Of a DNA stretch of 64,000 nt, positions 1-8,292 are shown in pieces (position 1 is the first letter of the stretch; every line of letters starts with the position of its first letter). Source of the DNA: JANWXR01 sp033577755 (GTDB taxonomy: Bacteria; Chloroflexota; Anaerolineae; Anaerolineales; UBA6663); contig JAVQXV010000001.1 of NCBI GenBank assembly GCA_033577755.1, forward strand, positions 1 to 64,000, given 5' to 3'. Position numbers and translations under genes: made by a program. The notes under the pieces were generated by a model. The model was not told where the DNA came from and did not search any database. It worked only from the letters and a program-made list of their open reading frames with translations.

Positions 1-2
1 CG

Positions 3-194
3 ATGATCACCTACCGCGTGGACGATTACGACATCTTCGTCGGCGGGCTGGAGCGCGCCGGCATTGCTGTAGAGCGCGAGCTAACCGACTACGGCCGCTT
101 CGCCCGGCTGCGCGACCCGGAGGGCAACCCCATCGAGCTGTACGCGCCGTTCGCCATCCCGCAGCCCGACCTGAGCCATCCGCCGTGCGAATGA
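3..194 (+). CDS. VOC-family (glyoxalase/bleomycin resistance-like) protein, C-terminal fragment
   Basis: The reading frame is open at the left edge, so this is the last 63 residues of a longer protein whose start lies outside the window. The stretch RDPEGNPIELYAP is the typical closing strand of a vicinal-oxygen-chelate module, and its Glu is normally a metal ligand. VOC proteins range from glyoxalases to dioxygenases and antibiotic-binding proteins, so the substrate cannot be named. The stop codon overlaps the start of the next gene as ATGA, suggesting translational coupling. Confidence 0.75.
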   Translation: MITYRVDDYDIFVGGLERAGIAVERELTDYGRFARLRDPEGNPIELYAPFAIPQPDLSHPPCE

Positions 195-949
195 GACGAC
201 GCGCCATCTGCCTGCGGCTGCTTGCTCTTGCCGTGCCGATCGGTCTGCTGACTGCCTGCGCAGCGGAAAGTGTTACCGTCCGCGCCGGTGAGACGCCGAG
301 CGCGCCACCCGGCCTGACGCTGCTCCCCTCCGAGACGCCCACGGCCACACTCACGGCTGATCCCACAGACGCGCTGCCCTCGCCGACCTCGCCCGCCGCG
401 ACCGCCACCTCCGTCATCGCCCTTGCGCCAACGCCCACCGGCGAGGCCGGCGCCGTACCGACGCTGGCCACCGCTATCCTCGCGCCCACCACTCCCCCTG
501 CTATGCTCCGGCCCAGCCCGACTCTCACCGCCCTCCCGCCGACGGCTACGCCCAGTCCCACGCCGACCGAGGGGCCTTGTGTGAACGACGCCGCGTTCAT
601 CGAAGACGTGACCGTGCCCGACGGCGCGCAGTTCCTGCCGACGCAGCCGTTCGTCAAGCGGTGGCGGGTGAAGAACACCGGGACGTGCGACTGGGGGCCG
701 GGCTATCGCCTGGTGCTGGTGAGCGGCGATGCGCTGACTGCGCCGCCGGGCGTCAGGCCGCAGACCGAGTTCGCGCTCTACCCGGCTCGCGCCGGCACAG
801 AAGCGATCTGGGAGATACCGATGCGCGCGCCGGACACACCGGGCACATACACCGGGCGCTGGGAAGCGCGCGACCCGCAGGGTAACCGGTTCGGCGCGCT
901 GGTATTTGTGATGATTGAAGTGATTGCGTTGCCGGCTCAGTCGCCGTGA
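191..949 (+). CDS. Lipoprotein with Pro/Thr-rich linker and NBR1-type Ig-like domain
   Basis: The protein begins with an Arg-rich n-region, a hydrophobic core and the lipobox LLTAC, so it is predicted to be a lipid-anchored exported protein. Residues of about 28-130 form a low-complexity Pro/Thr/Ala linker. The last 120 residues carry the hallmarks of the NBR1 central Ig-like domain: FVKRWRVKNTGTCDWGPGY followed by a PGTYTGRWEARDPQGN block. Such domains are common in exported Chloroflexota proteins and probably bind other proteins or the cell surface. I chose the ATG at 191, which overlaps the upstream stop as ATGA; a GTG six bases earlier (185) is an alternative. Function beyond surface display is unknown. 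Confidence 0.8.
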   Translation: MRRRAICLRLLALAVPIGLLTACAAESVTVRAGETPSAPPGLTLLPSETPTATLTADPTDALPSPTSPAATATSVIALAPTPTGEAGAVPTLATAILAPTTPPAMLRPSPTLTALPPTATPSPTPTEGPCVNDAAFIEDVTVPDGAQFLPTQPFVKRWRVKNTGTCDWGPGYRLVLVSGDALTAPPGVRPQTEFALYPARAGTEAIWEIPMRAPDTPGTYTGRWEARDPQGNRFGALVFVMIEVIALPAQSP

Positions 950-1108
950 GCCAAAGCAGGGTTGAGAAGAACTGAAGCAGTGATAGAAAAAACTCGAGCC
1001 GCCGCCTGAGGGGATGGAGGCGGTGCACAGGACATCGAGAGGAGGCCGACGTTTAAAGCCAGGTCAGAACGGTATGAACAGGCCGCCGCTCCAATCATGC
1101 AGGCATCT

Positions 1109-1717
1109 TCAGGGCCAGGTTTTGCTCTCGAGCACTTCACCCACGACATTCAGCAACTCAATTCGTCTAACGTGAATTGTGTCCGGGCGCGTGAGAAGGA
1201 AGGAGTTGTTCTCTACAGGCGTGGACATGATCACACCATCTGACCATTCCACGCGAACGGTATCGCTCCCTCTAGCGATGCCATAAGCTATGCTCAATGG
1301 GGTGGAATTGCCGCCCACCGTGTAAGCCGCCACGAAGTCCTCCGCTTCACTAATGATGCAATCCGCAGGGGCTACGCCCACCGAGCCCGAAGACTGCGCG
1401 CGCCAGCCATAACCCTCCGACGCTACAAAGGTGGCTGCCAGACAGTACTGCTGTTTCTCAACCGATTTCGGCGTTTGCCACCGATAGAGTATTACGGTCC
1501 CCCCTGTCACATCTTGTTGTTGCAGTATCCGGACGGAGCTCTTTGTGAAAGCGCTGGCATTCTCCAGATAACCGGGGTATTCCGTCAGTGCATCGAGAGC
1601 GTTGGAATGATACGGGCGACAAGCCGAAAGAAACAACAGGCTCAAGACAACCGCAAAAACATGTGTAAGCCGCTGAAAAAAGGAACCGCAGAGTGTGGCC
1701 GACTTATCCCCACACAC
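1109..1717 (-). CDS. Hypothetical lipoprotein
   Basis: The first 35 residues hold a hydrophobic stretch ending in LLFLSAC, a good lipobox, so an exported lipoprotein of about 170 mature residues is predicted. I recognise no domain in the rest, which is a mixed beta-rich sequence with two further cysteines. It stands alone between oppositely oriented or unrelated genes. By eye its codon use is less GC-rich than that of neighbouring genes, which could mean recent acquisition. An internal ATG could also serve as start, but the full N-terminus is needed for the signal peptide. Confidence 0.6.
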   Translation of the reverse strand: MCGDKSATLCGSFFQRLTHVFAVVLSLLFLSACRPYHSNALDALTEYPGYLENASAFTKSSVRILQQQDVTGGTVILYRWQTPKSVEKQQYCLAATFVASEGYGWRAQSSGSVGVAPADCIISEAEDFVAAYTVGGNSTPLSIAYGIARGSDTVRVEWSDGVIMSTPVENNSFLLTRPDTIHVRRIELLNVVGEVLESKTWP

Positions 1718-2073
1718 TCTGGGACGAACAGCGGGTTTGTTGCGGGAGAGCCACGCATCGATTCGCCAAAAGCTTCGGCAATGTGAGGGCAGAAGCTGCT
1801 TTAGCTTTGAGATGGCCGATCTCCTTTAGTGAAATGTCCTAAGTCTGACCTTCAGCTTACCATGCCAACATCACGGCAACATCACAGATTTGTAACAATC
1901 ATGTAACAAGCAGATGAGAGTTTCCGAAATGAGCTGTGCAAATCGGGCAGTGGTTGATGCCTAACGCCATGAGGCCGCCTAGCCGGCCGCCATGCCAGCT
2001 CTTTTTGCCCGAACGGTAAGGCATTCATTCCACCAAGCGCAGTCCGCGCCCACCGGTCACACCGGCAATTGCG
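1718..2073. other. Non-coding gap with no recognised element
   Basis: About 356 bases between two minus-strand genes. The middle, around 1855-1915, is AT-richer than the surroundings (with repeated ATCAC and TGTAACAA words) and could hold the promoter of the lipoprotein gene at 1109-1717. I see no convincing paired promoter boxes, RNA gene or repeat family. Confidence 0.4.
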
Positions 2074-2652
2074 CTATGGCGTCGGCGTGGGGATGGGGAT
2101 GGGGGTGGGGAAGCTGGGGCCGGAAGAGGAGATGAGCGCGAACTGCAGGAAGAAGCACAGGCCGAAGAAGGCCATAAAGGCCAGCACACTCAGGATGAAG
2201 ACGCTGCCACCGGCCAGGCCCACCACACCCAACCAGCGCGCGCGACCGGGGTCATAGGCGTCTTTGGCCTGCAGCCAGGCAATCAGACCCAGCACCAGCG
2301 CAATCAGCGGCAGGAAGTAGTAGAAGCCGCCGCAGGAGAGCAGCGAGGCCAGGCCGGTGATGGCAGCGGCCAGCGCCATCACGTCGGTGCTGTTGCCCTT
2401 GTAGGGGAGATCGGGCCTGGGCGGCGCGGCGGCGGAGCGCTGGCTGTGGTGGATGCCCTCGGCGTAGCGCTCCGGCGGGGCGACGGCCTTCCCTGCCTGT
2501 AGCCACTCGGCCGCGTGGTCGGGGCACAGCCGTTCGCCGCTCTCCGCATACCACAGGCACGCGCCGCACACGGGCCGCTTGCACACCTCGCAGTGCTCAA
2601 CGGCCAAACGGTCGGGGTGGCGAAAGCAGGCGGGGCTTGCTGGCGCGGACAT
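2074..2652 (-). CDS. B-box-type zinc-binding domain fused to a DUF4190-like membrane domain
   Basis: Residues of about 7-47 show the spacing CFRHPDRLAVEHCEVC then CGAC, with a later CPDHA, which matches a B-box-like zinc-binding domain. After a polar linker, residues of about 90-175 form three hydrophobic segments with small-residue-rich GLASLL and VLGLIAWLQ stretches resembling DUF4190 membrane domains. The C-terminus is a Pro/Thr/Ile repeat. The likely arrangement is a cytoplasmic zinc module on an inner-membrane anchor. It is the last gene of the minus-strand run after ahcY, 127 bases downstream of it. The function is unknown. Confidence 0.65.
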   Translation of the reverse strand: MSAPASPACFRHPDRLAVEHCEVCKRPVCGACLWYAESGERLCPDHAAEWLQAGKAVAPPERYAEGIHHSQRSAAAPPRPDLPYKGNSTDVMALAAAITGLASLLSCGGFYYFLPLIALVLGLIAWLQAKDAYDPGRARWLGVVGLAGGSVFILSVLAFMAFFGLCFFLQFALISSSGPSFPTPIPIPTPTP

Positions 2653-2779
2653 GGGAAAGGCCGGCGAAGGAGGGAAAGGAAGGAAACGAGGGAAAAGAGG
2701 GAAAAGAAGGAAAATAGGGAAAGGAGGGAAGCGAACGGGCGATTTCCCGTTTTTCTTTCCTTTCCCTCTTTCCCAACAA
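2651..2779. repeat. Polypurine tract followed by polypyrimidine tract (imperfect inverted repeat)
   Basis: From about 2651 to 2734 the plus strand is almost only G and A in GGGAAAAGA-like units. From about 2744 to 2779 it is almost only C and T, largely the reverse complement of the first half. The two halves can fold into a long imperfect hairpin or form a triplex. A short AACGGG/CCCGTT stem with T-run at 2735-2755 lies at the junction, but its T-run is on the plus strand while both flanking genes are on the minus strand. Confidence 0.6.
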
Positions 2780-4042
2780 CTATGTTCCCTCTTCCCACGA
2801 ACTCAGATACTTTTCCTGCTCCGGGGTGAGCGTGTCAATCGTCACGCCCATCGCCTGCAGCTTGAGCCGCGCGATTTCGCGGTCCACTTCTTCGGGGATG
2901 GTGTACACCTGCTTGTCCAGCTTCGCGGCGTTCTTGAGCATGTACTCCGCGCCCAACGCCTGATTGGCGAAGGACATGTCCATCACGCTGGCCGGATGGC
3001 CCTCGGCGGAGGCTAGGTTGATGAGGCGCCCCTCGCCGAGCAGGTTGAGGCGCCGCCCGTCGTTGAGCGTGTACTGGTCCACGAACTCGCGCACGCGCTT
3101 TTTGCCGATGGACATGGCCTCCAGCGCCGGGATGTTGATCTCCACATCGAAGTGGCCGGAGTTGGCGAGGATGGCCCCATCCTTCATCACGGCGAAGTGT
3201 TGCCGGTCGAGCACGTGGATGTCGCCGGTGACGGTGCAGAACACGTCGCCGACTTTAGCGGCCTCGTGCATTGGCAGCACGGTGTAGCCGTCCATCACCG
3301 CTTCGAGCGCCTTGAGCGGGTCCACTTCGGTGACGACGACGTTCGCGCCCATGCCGCGCGCGCGCGAGGCCAGGCCGCGCCCGCACCAGCCGTAGCCGGC
3401 GACGACGAAGGTCTTACCGGCCAGCAGCACGTTGGTGGCGCGCACGATGCCGTCAATGGTGCTCTGGCCGGTGCCGTAGCGGTTGTCGAAGAAGTGCTTG
3501 GTGGCCGAGTCGTTCACGGCCAGTACGGGGAAGCGGAGCACACCGTTGGTGGCCATGGCGCGCAGACGGATGACGCCGGTGGTGGTTTCCTCGGTGCCAC
3601 CGATGATGTTATCAATCAGCTCGGTGCGGTTCTTGTGAAGCTCGCTCACCAGGTCGCAGCCATCGTCCATCGTCATGTGCGGCTTGTGGTCGAGCGCCGC
3701 CTGAATGTGCCTGAAGTAGGTGGCGCGGTCTTCGCCCTTGATGGCATAGACGGGGATTTCGTCGTGGAGCACCAGCGAGGCGGCCACGTCATCCTGTGTG
3801 CTGAGCGGGTTGCTGGCGCACAGCACCACGTCGGCACCGCCGGCCTGCAGCGTGCGCATCAGGTTGGCGGTCTCGGCGGTCACGTGCAGGCAGGCGCTGA
3901 TGCGGATGCCCTTGAGCGGCTGCTCTTTTCGGAAGCGTTCGCGCACCTGACGCAGCACGGGCATCTCCTGCTCGGCCCACTCAATGCGGTAACGGCCGCC
4001 CTCGGCCAGGGAAGGGTTTTTGATGTCGCTCTCAATGGTCAC
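2780..4042 (-). CDS. ahcY: Adenosylhomocysteinase (S-adenosylhomocysteine hydrolase)
   Basis: It catalyses the reversible NAD-dependent hydrolysis of S-adenosylhomocysteine to adenosine and homocysteine, clearing the product of SAM-dependent methylations in the cytoplasm. Length is 420 aa, the short form without the eukaryotic insertion. Family signatures include CLHVTAETANL near residue 52, the NAD-binding glycine motif VVAGYGWCGRG near 211, and NSGHFDVEI near 294. The neighbouring adoK and mtnA complete a recycling set that removes adenosine and salvages methylthioadenosine. The start ATG follows a repeat-filled gap of 97 bases after adoK. Confidence 0.96.
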   Translation of the reverse strand: MTIESDIKNPSLAEGGRYRIEWAEQEMPVLRQVRERFRKEQPLKGIRISACLHVTAETANLMRTLQAGGADVVLCASNPLSTQDDVAASLVLHDEIPVYAIKGEDRATYFRHIQAALDHKPHMTMDDGCDLVSELHKNRTELIDNIIGGTEETTTGVIRLRAMATNGVLRFPVLAVNDSATKHFFDNRYGTGQSTIDGIVRATNVLLAGKTFVVAGYGWCGRGLASRARGMGANVVVTEVDPLKALEAVMDGYTVLPMHEAAKVGDVFCTVTGDIHVLDRQHFAVMKDGAILANSGHFDVEINIPALEAMSIGKKRVREFVDQYTLNDGRRLNLLGEGRLINLASAEGHPASVMDMSFANQALGAEYMLKNAAKLDKQVYTIPEEVDREIARLKLQAMGVTIDTLTPEQEKYLSSWEEGT

Positions 4043-4054
4043 TGAAGGTCTCCT

Positions 4055-4136
4055 GTTACTTTCTACTTTCTACTTGCTACTTGCTACTCGCGGCGACTGC
4101 AACAGCAAGTAGAAAGTAGAGAGTAGAAAGTAGATT
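4055..4136. repeat. Seven-base-period repeat forming an inverted hairpin
   Basis: The left arm is built from CTACTTT and CTACTTG words, and the right arm is their reverse complement (AGCAAGTAGAAAGTAG). A stem of about 16 bp can form around the GC-rich centre at 4089-4103. There is no T-run on the minus strand in the right place for a standard terminator. It fills most of the adoK-ahcY gap. Confidence 0.75.
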
Positions 4137-4139
4137 GGG

Positions 4140-5093
4140 CTAAAACAACTCGTTCAATAGCTCGCTGTCATCGAAGTGCTGGCGGAAGCGCGTCAGGAAC
4201 TCGGCTAGGGAGAAGTGATGGTTCTGCGTGCCGACCTGTTCCAGGCAGTACGTGGCGGCCAGCGCGCCCACCTGCCCGCACAACAGCCAGGGCCAACCGG
4301 CGGCCACGCCGCGCAGCAGGCCGGCGCGGAAGGCGTCGCCCACGCCGGTCGGGTCTTTGATTTCTTTGGCCGGCACAATTGCCACGTCGGTGCGCACGCC
4401 CTCGGCGAAGATGGTCGCGCCCTGTTCGCCGCGCGTAATCACCAGCACCTGCACGCGCTTCTGCAATTCGGCCTCGTCCCAGCCGAGCATCTTGTGGATC
4501 AGACCTGCTTCGTAATCGTTGACGGCCAACATCCATGCGCCGTCCACGCCTTCGCGCACGTCTTCCTTGCCGGCGCGCGCCAGCTGCTGGCCGGGGTCAT
4601 AGACGTAGCGCCAGCCCAGCTCCTTGCACTCGCGCACGAACTTGCGCATGGCGTCCGGCGCATTAGGCGAAATCACCACCAAGTCGGGCTTGCGCTCCAG
4701 GTCATAGAGTGATTGCGCCGCCGCATACCTCATCGCCCCCGGATAGAAGGAGGCGATTTGGCAGTTGGCGCGGTCGGTGCTGGCGAAGAACGAGGCGGTA
4801 AAGGTGCCCGCGATGACCTTGACGGCGCTGCAATCCACGCCGTGCTTTTCGAGCCAGGCGCGGTACTCGGCGAAGTCCTCGCCGACGGTTCCCATGATGG
4901 CCGCCTCGCCGCCGAGCAGCGCATGAGTGAAGGCGATGTTGGGCGCCGTGCCGCCGCGCTGACGCGTCATCGTCTCCACCAGAAAGCTCAGGCTGAGGTT
5001 GTCGAGCTTCTCCGGCAAGATGTGGTCTCTGAAGTAGCCGGGAAAGGTCATCAGATGATCGTAGGCGATGGAGCCGGTGAACAGGATACGCAT
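4140..5093 (-). CDS. adoK: Adenosine kinase, PfkB/ribokinase family, mycobacterial AdoK type
   Basis: It phosphorylates adenosine to AMP with ATP. The protein starts with GSIAYDHLMTFPG and contains LSFLVETMTRQRGGTAPNIA and QIASFYPGAMRYA, which I recognise as close to the M. tuberculosis adenosine kinase rather than the eukaryotic type. The ATP/anion-hole motif DPTGVGDAFRAGLL sits near residue 243, with Asp of GVGD as catalytic base. Located between mtnA and ahcY, it would pull the adenosylhomocysteinase equilibrium forward by consuming adenosine. Length of 317 aa fits the family. Another PfkB sugar substrate is possible but less likely given the context. Confidence 0.85.
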   Translation of the reverse strand: MRILFTGSIAYDHLMTFPGYFRDHILPEKLDNLSLSFLVETMTRQRGGTAPNIAFTHALLGGEAAIMGTVGEDFAEYRAWLEKHGVDCSAVKVIAGTFTASFFASTDRANCQIASFYPGAMRYAAAQSLYDLERKPDLVVISPNAPDAMRKFVRECKELGWRYVYDPGQQLARAGKEDVREGVDGAWMLAVNDYEAGLIHKMLGWDEAELQKRVQVLVITRGEQGATIFAEGVRTDVAIVPAKEIKDPTGVGDAFRAGLLRGVAAGWPWLLCGQVGALAATYCLEQVGTQNHHFSLAEFLTRFRQHFDDSELLNELF

Positions 5094-5108
5094 TCGGGGC
5101 AGAGACGA

Positions 5109-5168
5109 CTGAAGATTGAAGACTGAAGACCGATGATCGAGAGCCGGTCTTCGGTCAGTAATCTTCGG
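5109..5168. repeat. Short-word repeat/hairpin between mtnA and adoK
   Basis: The words ACTGAAGA and GACTGAAGACCG recur and are mirrored by CGGTCTTCGGTCAGT, so the transcript can fold into a hairpin. It belongs to the same style of intergenic word repeat seen at 4055, 17566, 24093, 49132 and 53691. Confidence 0.55.
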
Positions 5169-6215
5169 TCATAACTCATTCTTCACCGCGCGCGGCAGGT
5201 TCTTTGCGTACGGTGGGCGGACGATTCCATTCTCGGTGACGATGGCAGTCAGATAGCGGTGCGGCGTTACGTCGAAGGCCGGGTTGCGGGCGCTGACTCC
5301 CTCGGGCGTAGCCGGTTCGCCGGCTACGGCGATGTTTAATACTTCGGCGGGGCTGCGTTCTTCGATGGGAATCAGGTCGCCGTGCGCCAGCGCCAGGTCA
5401 ACGGTCGAAGTGGGCGCGACGCAGTAGAACGGCACGCCGTTTTCCTTGGCCAGCACGGCAAGCATATACGTGCCGATTTTGTTGGCCACGTCGCCGTTGG
5501 CCGCGATACGATCGGCGCCGACGAGGCACAGGTTCACCTGGCCGCGTCGCATGAAGTAGCCGGCGGCGGAGTCGGAGATCAGGTCGAAAGGGATGCCGGC
5601 TTGCTTGAGTTCCCAGGCCGTTAGGCGCGCGCCCTGCAGGCGCGGGCGCGTCTCGTCCACCAGCACGTGAATCTTCTTGCCCTGAGCATGCGCGGTGAAG
5701 ATGACGCCGAGCGCGGTGCCGAAATCCACCGTTGCCAGCGCGCCGGTGTTACAGTGGTGCAGGATGGTGTCGCCGTCCTCCACCAGAGTCGCGCCGAACG
5801 CGCCCAGGCGCTTGTTCACTTCCACGTCTTCATCGGCCAGCTTTTGTGCCTCGTTGAGCAGCGCCTGACGCACATCGTCGGCGCTCTCCAGGTCTTCGTT
5901 GACGGCGACGCGCATCAAACGGTCTACCGCCCAGGCCAGATTGACGGCGGTGGGCCGCGCTGCCTTGAGCACCTGTGCCGCCTCTTCGAGGTCGCGCAGC
6001 AGCTGGAGGCGGTTGGCGGCCTTGCTCTCGAAGCCGGCCAGTGCCAGCCCGAAGGCTGCCGCCGCGCCAATGGCGGGCGCGCCGCGCACCACCATCTCCT
6101 GAATGGCGCGGGCGACGTCGCGGTAGGAGTAGAAGACCGGCGTTTCGAAGCGACCGGGCAGAAGACGTTGGTCAATCATCCGCACGCCGTGGTTGTACCA
6201 TTCGACGGTTCGCAT
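5169..6215 (-). CDS. mtnA: Methylthioribose-1-phosphate isomerase
   Basis: It converts 5-methylthioribose-1-phosphate to methylthioribulose-1-phosphate in methionine salvage. The N-terminus MRTVEWYNHGVRMIDQRLLP and VRGAPAIGAAAAFG are family signatures. The catalytic Cys is in HHCNTGALATVDFGTALG near residue 155 and the catalytic Asp in GADRIAANGDVANKIGTY near 237. Length 348 aa is standard. The related eIF2B-alpha fold includes ribose-1,5-bisphosphate isomerases, but the CNTGALAT block and neighbours favour MtnA. It is first in the run mtnA-adoK-ahcY; a terminator hairpin lies just upstream and isolates it from the methyltransferase gene. Confidence 0.93.
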   Translation of the reverse strand: MRTVEWYNHGVRMIDQRLLPGRFETPVFYSYRDVARAIQEMVVRGAPAIGAAAAFGLALAGFESKAANRLQLLRDLEEAAQVLKAARPTAVNLAWAVDRLMRVAVNEDLESADDVRQALLNEAQKLADEDVEVNKRLGAFGATLVEDGDTILHHCNTGALATVDFGTALGVIFTAHAQGKKIHVLVDETRPRLQGARLTAWELKQAGIPFDLISDSAAGYFMRRGQVNLCLVGADRIAANGDVANKIGTYMLAVLAKENGVPFYCVAPTSTVDLALAHGDLIPIEERSPAEVLNIAVAGEPATPEGVSARNPAFDVTPHRYLTAIVTENGIVRPPYAKNLPRAVKNEL

Positions 6216-6252
6216 CGGATATATCCTCGGCTCTCTCGAAGGGCAGGCGCAT

Positions 6253-6277
6253 AAAAAACGCTCTCGCGTCGAGAGCG
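6253..6277 (-). terminator. Rho-independent terminator of the methyltransferase gene
   Basis: Read on the minus strand it is an 8-bp stem CGCTCTCG/CGAGAGCG with loop ACG, followed at once by six T. It lies 51 bases past the stop of the methyltransferase gene at 6328 and before mtnA. Confidence 0.85.
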
Positions 6278-6327
6278 TGCTCCATTCGAGCGATGCCGAT
6301 TATAACAGAGAGCAAGGCGAAACGGTC

Positions 6328-7083
6328 TTAAGTTTTGAAGGCGGTGATGAGGCAGAACGGCAGATGCGCTACGCGCGCCCGGCCGGAGTTTTGGGCGTCG
6401 GCGTGCGCGGCCTGTTCGACGCGGGTCTGCTCGCCTGCGGTGAGCGGCAGGCCGCGCAGGAAGTCGAAGCGGGCAGGGTCGGGAGGGCGCAGTTCGGGCA
6501 GCAGGTCTACGCGCACGCGGAAGCCGCGCGCCTCCAGCTGTCCGGGCAGCTTGCGCCCGATGAACGGGTCGGCGCCGGCACGCGCGAGGGCTGCGATCCA
6601 TATGTCGCGCACGGCGATTTCCGGCGGATGTTCGATCAGGCCACCGTAATCCGGTTCCAGCGCCACCAGTGCGCCCTCGGCACGCAGCACGCGGGCGATT
6701 TCGTCCAGCACGACTTCTGCCGGTTGCATCCACAACAGCGCGCATTGACAAAAGACGAGGTCGAAGGTGAGGGAGGGGAAGGGGAGGCGCAGCGCATCCG
6801 CGCAGACGCGCCCTGCGCCGGCAAACGCTGCGGGGTCTGCGCGCAGCACGGCGAAGGCGAGGTCGAGCGCCGTGACCGCTCCGCCGGCGCGGCGCACCAG
6901 CTCGCCGGTGACTGCGCCGCTACCCGCACCGAGATCGAGCACGCGACCGCGTCGCGCGATGGCCGCCCGCCGCAGCAGACGCGCGCGGGCCGGCGCCAGC
7001 CATTTCGCCTGAATGCGGAGCAGATCGGCGCCCGGATTCGGGTAACGAAGGTTTGCAAGAGTCATTGCCGATTTCGAATGCAT
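6328..7083 (-). CDS. Class I SAM-dependent methyltransferase
   Basis: The SAM-binding motif I VLDLGAGSGAVTGEL is near residue 49, followed by an acidic end of strand 2 (VTALDL) and a motif IV region FDLVFCQCALLWM. This is the Methyltransf_11/25 type that methylates small molecules; the substrate cannot be read from sequence. The C-terminal 100 residues, with RPPDPARFDFLRGLPL, are probably the substrate cap. Transcription is likely independent, as a terminator follows. An internal ATG at residue 7 is an equally good start. Confidence 0.8.
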   Translation of the reverse strand: MHSKSAMTLANLRYPNPGADLLRIQAKWLAPARARLLRRAAIARRGRVLDLGAGSGAVTGELVRRAGGAVTALDLAFAVLRADPAAFAGAGRVCADALRLPFPSLTFDLVFCQCALLWMQPAEVVLDEIARVLRAEGALVALEPDYGGLIEHPPEIAVRDIWIAALARAGADPFIGRKLPGQLEARGFRVRVDLLPELRPPDPARFDFLRGLPLTAGEQTRVEQAAHADAQNSGRARVAHLPFCLITAFKT

Positions 7084-7329
7084 CCCGGCGGCAAGCGTCT
7101 TTGAGCGATCATAGCAGATCGGAAAAGCTCGTCGGAGAGCAAAGTTCTTCCTCGATTCTGAACTGCAAAAATATTGTGATGGGCGTCAAACCGGAACCGG
7201 TATTCACCGGGCAAAGTTGGGGTCAAAGGCAGCGTTGGCTTGAGCACACAGAGAAATCTAAAACACTACTCCGTGACTCTGTGTCTCTGTGACGAACCCC
7301 AAGAGCATAGTCAGTCGCCGGCAGCAAGG

Positions 7330-7425
7330 TGACAGGGCCGTTGGCCACAGAGAATGCGGAGCGCGCAGCGCTCTTTCTTGGATTATTTCTCCGCGCACTC
7401 TGCGATCTCGGCGGTGAAATAATTT
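7330..7425. repeat. Partial family B repeat
   Basis: The words CACAGAGAATGCGGAG and CTCTGCGATCTCGGCGGTGAAAT match the inner part of family B (see 33174, 50631, 57413), but both ends are missing. The rest of the gap 7084-7449 holds a smaller CTGTGTCTCTGTG-like word repeat and no gene. Confidence 0.6.
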
Positions 7426-7449
7426 ATGCTTAGCTGCTCGGCTAAAGCA

Positions 7450-8280
7450 TCAGGGTCGCTCGCCGCTCGCCAGCCGCTTCTCAATCTCATCCAGCACAGG
7501 CAGGCAATCGGCGACCGAATCCACGACGTAGTGCGCGCCGGCCTGATACAACTTTTGATAAATGGGTGTCAAGCGCCGGCGGCGCGCTTCGGGCGAGAGC
7601 GCAGCGACTTCGGCCTCCGTCAGGCCAAGCTCGTTGCCGGTCAGCGCCACGCCCACCGTCCACATCCCGGCATTCAGCCCTTCCTCGATGTCCGGCACAG
7701 TGTCGCCGATTTTGACCATTGCCTCCATCGGATAGACGTTCAAACGCATCGCGTTCTGAAAGGCCATCCACGGGTAAGGGCGACCGGCAGGGACATCCGT
7801 CGAGCAAACCCAGGCATCGGGGGCGTAGCCGCGCCGCGCTGCCTCGGGGGCGAGCACTTCCATCATCTCGCGTGTATAGCCCGTAGTCGAGCCGATCTTC
7901 AGGCCGCGCCGGCGCAGTTCCGCAACCGTCTCGACCACGCCGGGGATGGGTGCGGCATAGTCGGCCAGCACGGCGACCTGCAACGGCACGAACTCGGCGA
8001 ACATGGCTTCGATGTCGGCTTCGGCGGGCGGGCGGCCGTGCACGGCCTGCCACTGCGCGGCTACTTCCGGCAGCTGCGTCAGCGCGCGGATGTGGTCGCG
8101 TTTCATCAACCCCATCGGGCCGCGTGCCTGTTCGATGGTGACGGTGACGCCGTGTGCGGCGAAGACACGGATGAACGGCGCGGTGGGCGAGAAGCAGCCG
8201 TAATCCACGGTGGTTCCGGCCCAATCGAAGAGGACGGCTTGGAGCGGGCCACAGTAGCTGCGGCGAAAATGGAAGTTCAT
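7450..8280 (-). CDS. phnX: Phosphonoacetaldehyde hydrolase (phosphonatase)
   Basis: A HAD-superfamily enzyme that cleaves the C-P bond of phosphonoacetaldehyde to acetaldehyde and phosphate. The nucleophile motif is FDWAGTTVDYG near residue 18. The cap lysine that forms the Schiff base with the aldehyde is in MGLMKRDHIRAL near 57. HAD motif II is in IGSTTGYTREMM and motif IV in KIGDTVPDIEEG. Length 276 aa is typical. It is the last gene of the aminophosphonate operon, 12 bases after the FAD oxidoreductase gene that probably makes its substrate. Confidence 0.95.
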   Translation of the reverse strand: MNFHFRRSYCGPLQAVLFDWAGTTVDYGCFSPTAPFIRVFAAHGVTVTIEQARGPMGLMKRDHIRALTQLPEVAAQWQAVHGRPPAEADIEAMFAEFVPLQVAVLADYAAPIPGVVETVAELRRRGLKIGSTTGYTREMMEVLAPEAARRGYAPDAWVCSTDVPAGRPYPWMAFQNAMRLNVYPMEAMVKIGDTVPDIEEGLNAGMWTVGVALTGNELGLTEAEVAALSPEARRRRLTPIYQKLYQAGAHYVVDSVADCLPVLDEIEKRLASGERP

Positions 8281-8292
8281 AGAAGTGTTGCC

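Noticed and set aside
2735..2755. Rho-independent terminator
   Set aside because: The T-run is on the plus strand, whereas both neighbouring genes are on the minus strand; the stem is only 6 bp.
3152..4045. Long plus-strand open frame opposite ahcY
   Set aside because: It is rich in Val/Ala/Gly/His with no domain, and the opposite strand is a clear adenosylhomocysteinase; it is a shadow frame of GC-rich DNA.
4043..4139. SAM or SAH riboswitch before ahcY
   Set aside because: The gap consists of simple CTACTTT/CTACTTG repeats and their complement, with no conserved riboswitch core.
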